In this document: piece after piece, positions 48,531 to 52,037 of the stretch | Layout: every line of letters starts with the position of its first letter | How positions within the stretch are numbered: position 1 is the stretch's first letter | From: a virus | IMG/VR virus record: IMGVR_UViG_3300025128_000055 | Span: 1 to 52,037 of that record | Strand: one strand, 5' to 3' | DNA: 52,037 bases | Translations under genes and position numbers: made by a program | Notes under the pieces: model-generated | What the model was told of the DNA's origin: nothing | The model's database searches: none | What the model saw: only the letters and a program-made list of their open reading frames with translations

Positions 48531-48614
48531 CTATTTATCCTCTTCATTTAAAAATTTTCTTATTTGATAAAACGTAAATCCAAGTATAAGAACGGCCAAT
48601 ATATAATCAATCAT
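48531..48614 (-). CDS. 27-aa membrane peptide
   Basis: A frame encodes MIDYILAVLILGFTFYQIRK, FLNEEDK: one transmembrane helix and a polar tail. The ATG overlaps the stop of the 72-aa gene (ATGA). The position between coupled genes supports it. Function unknown. Confidence 0.45.
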   Translation of the reverse strand: MIDYILAVLILGFTFYQIRKFLNEEDK

Positions 48615-48829
48615 TTCTTTATCATTCCTTCTTCAACTGATTTTAATAAATCCATAATCAATGGATACTCATGATACTCTTTTAGTTTCTCTATTAGGTT
48701 TGCAAAATATTCCATAGGCATAGTATCTAAATCATATTCCTCTATGATATTTGCCTGCTCGATAAACGTATTAATTGTATCTTGTAAATCTTGTGGTAGG
48801 TTTTCATCAGCTTTCTTATTTATCGGCAT
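48611..48829 (-). CDS. Small acidic helical protein
   Basis: A 72-aa protein (MPINKKADENLPQDLQDTIN, TFIEQANIIEEYDLDTMPME). The ATG at 48829 overlaps the stop of the 4-helix membrane gene. All-helical and acidic. No family recognised. Confidence 0.5.
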   Translation of the reverse strand: MPINKKADENLPQDLQDTINTFIEQANIIEEYDLDTMPMEYFANLIEKLKEYHEYPLIMDLLKSVEEGMIKK

Positions 48830-49188
48830 CACTCACCTATCACATTTGTTACCTGTATTAAGATTATTGATAACGCCAATAAAAGACAGATTGCAGTTTT
48901 TAGTGTAGGGATTTCTTTCAGAAATAAATACGACATCAATCCAAAGACTAATGTACCTAATCCAAATCCAATCATACGAATATTCCAAGTGAATCCAAAA
49001 TGTTCATAACTTAATTTTGATGCATGAAAAAATGCATAACCTACTGGTATACCAAAGATAGACATCCATTCTCCCGAACTCCAAAACCAATGACCTTTAA
49101 ATTTTTCGATGAATTGTGCATTCAACTGCCACCAAGCCATTATATTACTTATAACCAATATGACCATAGCCATTACTAATTTACTCAA
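48829..49188 (-). CDS. Four-helix membrane protein
   Basis: A 119-aa protein with four transmembrane helices (about 3-20, 40-57, 70-88 and 97-115; GFGLGTLVFGLMSYLFLKEI, ICLLLALSIILIQVTNV). It resembles small drug/metabolite transporter-like phage proteins, with a conserved WLSIFGIPVGYAFF-type loop. It starts with TTG at 49188, after GGGGAAG. Function unknown. Confidence 0.55.
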   Translation of the reverse strand: MSKLVMAMVILVISNIMAWWQLNAQFIEKFKGHWFWSSGEWMSIFGIPVGYAFFHASKLSYEHFGFTWNIRMIGFGLGTLVFGLMSYLFLKEIPTLKTAICLLLALSIILIQVTNVIGE

Positions 49189-49416
49189 TTAATATTCTTC
49201 CCCATAGAGTGAGTACTTCTTAATAGTAGGTGGTTTTTCTTTACCATCCTCTACATGAACTTCACCCTTTTGTGCATCAACATAAAAATCAGTCATCTGA
49301 GTTTCCATAAAGATTGCATTTAGTAATTCAGTAAGTGATGCATATATCTGGTCATCACCATCTACCATTGCCCACCTATCACCAGGTGGTACTCTATTTG
49401 CTTTTAGTTCTTTCAT
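49189..49416 (-). CDS. Small hypothetical protein
   Basis: A 75-aa protein (MKELKANRVPPGDRWAMVDG, FYVDAQKGEVHVEDGKEKPP). SD AAGGAGT. Mixed alpha/beta, acidic. No family recognised. Confidence 0.5.
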   Translation of the reverse strand: MKELKANRVPPGDRWAMVDGDDQIYASLTELLNAIFMETQMTDFYVDAQKGEVHVEDGKEKPPTIKKYSLYGEEY

Positions 49417-49648
49417 TTAATAACTCCTTAGTTCCTAACTGGTCTGTTAGTTGAAAATGTTTATTCAATACTTCTAACTTATCTTCATAACCTGATAATA
49501 ACTCAAGTTCATTTTCAATAGTAGATACTATATCTGAGTGTTCACCAATACCAACTGTTTGGTTCAGATACACTTCAACGTTGGCCTTATGTTTAGCTAT
49601 CCCACCCTTGAGATACTCAGTTATAGCTTTAAGTAATCTATCTCTCAT
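49394..49648 (-). CDS. Small helical protein
   Basis: An 84-aa all-helical protein (MRDRLLKAITEYLKGGIAKH, LNKHFQLTDQLGTKELLNER). SD GGAGAAG. Its start overlaps the HNH gene's stop (ATGA). Possibly a structural or regulatory adaptor. Confidence 0.5.
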   Translation of the reverse strand: MRDRLLKAITEYLKGGIAKHKANVEVYLNQTVGIGEHSDIVSTIENELELLSGYEDKLEVLNKHFQLTDQLGTKELLNERTKSK

Positions 49649-50151
49649 TTTTTTTCTTCTCCTATAAACTTATGTGTTTTATATTTTAAGGGTTTTTTCT
49701 TTCCCTTTAGATGGACTTCTGAATTAGTTTTTATTCTATGACACTTTTTACATAATGTCTGTAAGTTATCTAAACTATAATAACTCCAATCTAAATCTTC
49801 TTCCTTTACATGCTTCTGTTCCACTAAAGGTCTTATGTGGTCAACATCCCATTTACGAGAAACTTTACCACAATGATTACAAACATTCTTATCTCTTTTT
49901 CTAACGTGAGCTCTCTGTTCACGTGAATGATAAATTAACATATACTCTGTAGCACAATCTTTATGCCAACTCTTTCTTTCATTAATAGTACCATCTTCCT
50001 TTACAATCATGTTACCACACCACCTACATTGTCCTTTTACTTCCGTATAATAACTATCTGGTTTAGGTGGTAATCTAAAGTTACCATCCCACTTCTCTTT
50101 CTTTTTACCAAAGGTTCGTTTATGTCTTTTAGTATATCTACTTAACGGCAT
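49645..50151 (-). CDS. HNH endonuclease
   Basis: A 168-aa protein with an N-terminal zinc ribbon (CRWCG, about 42-46) and a C-terminal HNH domain: RDKNVCNHCGKVSRKWDVDH (D104-H105), SYYSLDNLQTLCKKCHRIKT (N129, H138, with zinc-binding Cys91, Cys94, Cys134 and Cys137). It cuts DNA. Such enzymes can be packaging-associated or selfish homing nucleases; no intron or intein is visible nearby. Confidence 0.8.
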   Translation of the reverse strand: MPLSRYTKRHKRTFGKKKEKWDGNFRLPPKPDSYYTEVKGQCRWCGNMIVKEDGTINERKSWHKDCATEYMLIYHSREQRAHVRKRDKNVCNHCGKVSRKWDVDHIRPLVEQKHVKEEDLDWSYYSLDNLQTLCKKCHRIKTNSEVHLKGKKKPLKYKTHKFIGEEKK

Positions 50152-50465
50152 CTATCATTTAAATCTTGTAATGCTTTGGGTACGTTTAATTGTATATAGT
50201 GTTGTATTACAAATGCCTCTACCACATGGGTAAAGAACCAAAAGAATACAAGTAAAGGTATGAATACTTTCATATCCAAACCTAAATAACCTACACCCAA
50301 CCAAGTTAAAAACATCATACCGAATGTTTTAGTTATGAAACTAATACCAGTAAATCCTAAACTCATAACACTACCACGTTGTGTTACCACAAAGATACCA
50401 AGAACTAAGTGCATCAAGTTTAGAAATATAGGTGATAATATACCTAATAAAATATATTCAATCAT
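50142..50465 (-). CDS. Membrane protein, three or four helices
   Basis: A 107-aa protein with helices at about 5-28, 34-60, 66-86 and possibly 88-100 (IFLNLMHLVLGIFVV, MKVFIPLLVFFWFFTHVVEA). SD AGAGGGA. No motif. Overlaps HNH by 10 nt. Function unknown. Confidence 0.5.
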   Translation of the reverse strand: MIEYILLGILSPIFLNLMHLVLGIFVVTQRGSVMSLGFTGISFITKTFGMMFLTWLGVGYLGLDMKVFIPLLVFFWFFTHVVEAFVIQHYIQLNVPKALQDLNDRCR

Positions 50466-50473
50466 ACTTCCCT

Positions 50474-51127
50474 CTATTTAAATGGTGGGCCACACGCCCA
50501 ACCTACTAATGAATATCTCATACCCTTTGTTACGGGTTTTACTCTATGTAATTGATAAGATGGAAAAACAATAACTGAACCTGTACCTTTCATTGGTGGT
50601 GTTAATGTATTTGTTTTTAATCCATGACCTACCTTATCTAAACCTTTCATCTTTTCATTTGCAAATTTAAATTGAAACTCACCACCCTCATAATCATCAT
50701 TTAATAAAATCGTTATACTTAATTTTCTAATCAATCCATTCAATAAATCATCTTTAGGTCTATCATACTTACCAAAGTTGTCACTTGGGCCGTCTGAATG
50801 CCATCCATAGAATCCCTCAGTTTCATATCTGGTTAATTGTAGATTCTCCATTGATTCTATATCATACTCCCAACCAGCCTGTTCATTGGCAGATTTAATA
50901 AAACTATAAGCTAATTCAAATACCCACTTATCACTAAAAAATATAACTTGACTATTACGAGTATTTATATCGTGTCCAATATCTCTATCAAAATCTCTTG
51001 ACCTTTCTATTCGGTCAGTATGTACTTTAGCATCTACCCATTTATCAGGATATAAATTAATTATTTTATCACACTCTTCTTTTGGTATTACACTATCCCA
51101 ATACCAAAAACTATTTGAATTGACCAT
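50474..51127 (-). CDS. 2OG-Fe(II) oxygenase (PKHD-type hydroxylase)
   Basis: A 217-aa protein with metal ligands H110, D112 (GWHSDGPSD) and H194 (YQLHRVKPVTKGMRYSLVGW), and R204 for 2-oxoglutarate. Strand pattern RKLSITILLNDDYEGGEFQF. This is the layout of the bacterial PKHD and phage hydroxylase group. Substrate unknown. SD AAGGAAA. It lies just downstream of tRNA-Thr. Confidence 0.78.
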   Translation of the reverse strand: MVNSNSFWYWDSVIPKEECDKIINLYPDKWVDAKVHTDRIERSRDFDRDIGHDINTRNSQVIFFSDKWVFELAYSFIKSANEQAGWEYDIESMENLQLTRYETEGFYGWHSDGPSDNFGKYDRPKDDLLNGLIRKLSITILLNDDYEGGEFQFKFANEKMKGLDKVGHGLKTNTLTPPMKGTGSVIVFPSYQLHRVKPVTKGMRYSLVGWACGPPFK

Positions 51128-51151
51128 TTGAATTTCCTTATCAAATTCTTG

Positions 51152-51224
51152 AGCCAGAGATAGGATTCGAACCTACGACCTAGTGATTACAAATCACTTG
51201 CTCTACCAACTGAGCTACTCTGGC
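51152..51224 (-). tRNA. tRNA-Thr (anticodon TGT)
   Basis: Acceptor GCCAGAG/CTCTGGC with discriminator T. The anticodon stem AGTGA/TCACT encloses the loop TTTGTAA, giving anticodon TGT, which reads ACA. T-arm GTAGG-TTCGAAT-CCTAT. CCA is not encoded. Five nt from the next tRNA. Confidence 0.9.
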
Positions 51225-51229
51225 GTTTG

Positions 51230-51302
51230 TGGAGCTGACTGGACTCGAACCAGCGACCTCCTCCGTGCAAGGGAGGCGTTCTCCCAACTGAACTACAGCC
51301 CC
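51230..51302 (-). tRNA. tRNA-Ala (anticodon TGC)
   Basis: Acceptor GGGGCTG/CAGCTCC with the G3-U70 alanine identity pair and discriminator A. The anticodon stem CCTCC/GGAGG encloses CTTGCAC, giving TGC. CCA is not encoded. The acceptor stem is identical to that of the tmRNA. Confidence 0.9.
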
Positions 51303-51339
51303 ATACTTCGTGTCAACCACGACACAAGTCTTTAAACAG

Positions 51340-51369
51340 AATATACTACATTTTATACATATGTGTCAA
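51340..51369 (-). promoter_or_regulatory. Sigma70-type promoter P9
   Basis: Minus strand: -35 TTGACA (51369-51364), 18-bp spacer, -10 TATATT (51345-51340), A-tract upstream. Drives tRNA-Ala, tRNA-Thr and genes beyond. A small inverted repeat (GTGTC/GACAC) lies between it and tRNA-Ala. Confidence 0.75.
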
Positions 51370-51381
51370 GCACTTTTTTTG

Positions 51382-51453
51382 TAGCCCGTAGGAGAATCGA
51401 ACTCCTGTTGCAGGAATGAAAATCCTGAGTCCTAACCACTAGACGAACGGGCC
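51382..51453 (-). tRNA. tRNA-Glu (anticodon TTC)
   Basis: Acceptor GGCCCGT/ACGGGCT with a G1-U72 pair and discriminator A. The anticodon stem CAGGA/TCCTG encloses TTTTCAT, giving TTC. T-arm AGGAG-TTCGATT-CTCCT. CCA is not encoded. Its 3' end lies next to promoter P9. Confidence 0.88.
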
Positions 51454-51470
51454 ATCAACATAGTCGCTGC

Positions 51471-51602
51471 TTAAGACTTTGGTGCTGGTGAGAAGATTTT
51501 TCTTCCACCCTTTACCACACGTTCAAAGAAACTAACTTCTTTGACTTGACGTGGTTTTCTTTTTGTTCTTACCTTTATAGGTTTTCTTTTTGTTCTTACC
51601 AT
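51471..51602 (-). CDS. 43-aa basic protein with internal repeat
   Basis: A frame encodes MVRTKRKPIKVRTKRKPRQV, KEVSFFERVVKGGRKIFSPA, PKS, with VRTKRKP twice. The repeat comes from a perfect 21-bp direct repeat (51553-51573 and 51580-51600). SD AAAGG lies 5 nt before the ATG. Lys/Arg-rich, probably nucleic-acid binding. Ends 17 nt before tRNA-Glu. Confidence 0.5.
   Translation of the reverse strand: MVRTKRKPIKVRTKRKPRQVKEVSFFERVVKGGRKIFSPAPKS
51553..51600. repeat. 21-bp direct repeat pair in a coding region
   Basis: Two identical 21-bp copies (51553-51573 and 51580-51600) separated by 6 bp. They lie within the 43-aa basic gene and encode a repeated VRTKRKP. Slippage or local duplication is the simple origin. 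Confidence 0.75.
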
Positions 51603-51618
51603 AATAACCTTTTCTCCT

Positions 51619-51918
51619 TTATAACTTTTTAAATGGTAGTGTAGTTAATCTAAACATACCTAATAACATTTCTTTCATAATAAATAAACATAATAAAACT
51701 AACAATGCTGTTAGTGGGACGACAGACAATATTGTTAATAATGGTAATAGTAATATCGATACTAATAATCTAAACGTGTCAAATATACGTTCTACTTCTT
51801 TCTTCAAAAGATGTTCCCTTTCGTTACGTACATATTCTTTATCTATAAGTTCTTTTGTGTTAACTTGTTGTAAAATTTCTTTTAATAATTGTTTCTGTTC
51901 TTTGTATGTTTTCTTCAT
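51619..51918 (-). CDS. Membrane protein with two C-terminal helices
   Basis: A 99-aa protein: a charged N-terminal half (KTYKEQKQLLKEILQQVNTK) and two hydrophobic helices (LLVSILLLPLLTILSVVPLT, ALLVLLCLFIMKEMLLGMF). The C-terminus is basic. No SD of full strength. Function unknown. Confidence 0.5.
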   Translation of the reverse strand: MKKTYKEQKQLLKEILQQVNTKELIDKEYVRNEREHLLKKEVERIFDTFRLLVSILLLPLLTILSVVPLTALLVLLCLFIMKEMLLGMFRLTTLPFKKL

Positions 51919-51927
51919 GATATCTGT

Positions 51928-52014
51928 CTAATGTTTGCGGACATATCTTAATAGCCATCTCCAATATAACACTACTAATATTGCCAATAACACTTCTAAT
52001 ATTTCTTCGCTCAT
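51928..52014 (-). CDS. 28-aa membrane peptide
   Basis: A frame encodes MSEEILEVLLAILVVLYWRW, LLRYVRKH: an acidic start, one helix and a basic tail (N-out, C-in). The ATG at 52014 lies 14 nt before the end of the visible sequence context, so the upstream gene is off the window; a stop codon just before it could be the end of that gene. Function unknown. Confidence 0.45.
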   Translation of the reverse strand: MSEEILEVLLAILVVLYWRWLLRYVRKH

Positions 52015-52037
52015 ACATTACATTAATCAATGAGACT

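Noticed and set aside
49645-50151. HNH gene as a homing endonuclease in an intron
   Set aside because: Neighbouring genes are intact and no intron or intein boundary is visible.
1-52037. CRISPR arrays, rRNA genes, insertion sequences or att sites
   Set aside because: None seen: no regularly spaced repeats, no rRNA-like stretches, no transposase or integrase genes.

Overview
This window looks like part of the genome of a large, AT-rich tailed phage: a distant (far-T4-like) myovirus. The diagnostic genes are a T4 gp6-like baseplate wedge protein (15994-17952), a gp25-like wedge protein (17954-18373), a spike/hub-like OB-fold protein (18895-20154) and a gp55-like late sigma factor (20966-21676). 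Almost every gene is on the minus strand, packed end to end with ATGA or TAATG junctions and good Shine-Dalgarno sequences. There is no rRNA, ribosomal protein operon or bacterial housekeeping cluster. The host is probably a marine-type bacterium of the FCB group. The phage carries a type IX secretion (T9SS) sorting domain, a PorV-like protein and small families (DUF4494-like, DUF5522-like) that I associate with that group. Its promoters and Shine-Dalgarno sites, however, are not of Bacteroidota type.

Layout from left to right. (1) 1-6636: an envelope/secretion operon, read leftwards. It holds a large secreted protein with cohesin-like and dockerin-like segments and a T9SS C-terminal domain, a 35-aa membrane peptide, a PorV/PorQ-like outer-membrane protein, a 15-aa Cys-rich peptide, a membrane coiled-coil protein, a CsgG-like lipoprotein, an outer-membrane barrel candidate and a second CsgG-related protein. 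(2) 6726-20535: the tail fibre and baseplate block. (3) 20536-20965: the only convincing plus-strand gene, with its own late-type promoter, structured leader and two-way terminator. (4) 20966-25678: late sigma factor, two DNA methyltransferases, an HD phosphohydrolase and a 3D-like cell-wall protein. (5) 25745-26165: a complete tmRNA gene with an unusual tag. (6) 26170-40397: many small accessory genes. They include a pyrimidine-dimer glycosylase-like protein, a SAM methyltransferase, two SGNH hydrolases, tRNA-Cys, a J-domain protein, Hsp20, thioredoxin, peptide deformylase, a nuclease, a nucleotidase and a MoxR-type ATPase. (7) 40480-52037: a vWA/zincin-like partner of the MoxR ATPase, zinc ribbons, two 2OG-Fe(II) oxygenases, a sulfotransferase, a heptosyltransferase-like enzyme, a PC4-like ssDNA-binding protein, an SAH nucleosidase, adenine phosphoribosyltransferase, an HNH nuclease and tRNAs for Thr, Ala and Glu.

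How the parts fit together. Early and middle genes appear to be fired by at least nine near-identical sigma70-type promoters (TTGACA/T, 17-18 bp, TATATT, with an A-tract upstream). Five of these place an ATG exactly 29 nt after the -35 box, which predicts leaderless mRNAs. Late genes would depend on the gp55-like sigma factor. The methyltransferases produce S-adenosylhomocysteine, which the nucleosidase and adenine phosphoribosyltransferase could recycle. The tmRNA, J-domain protein, Hsp20, deformylase and MoxR/vWA pair look like phage-supplied protein quality control. The left-hand operon is the most unusual part: it suggests that the phage reshapes or exports material across the outer membrane of its host using host T9SS and curli-type routes.

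All calls come from reading the sequence by eye. Family names rest on motif recognition, not on database searches.
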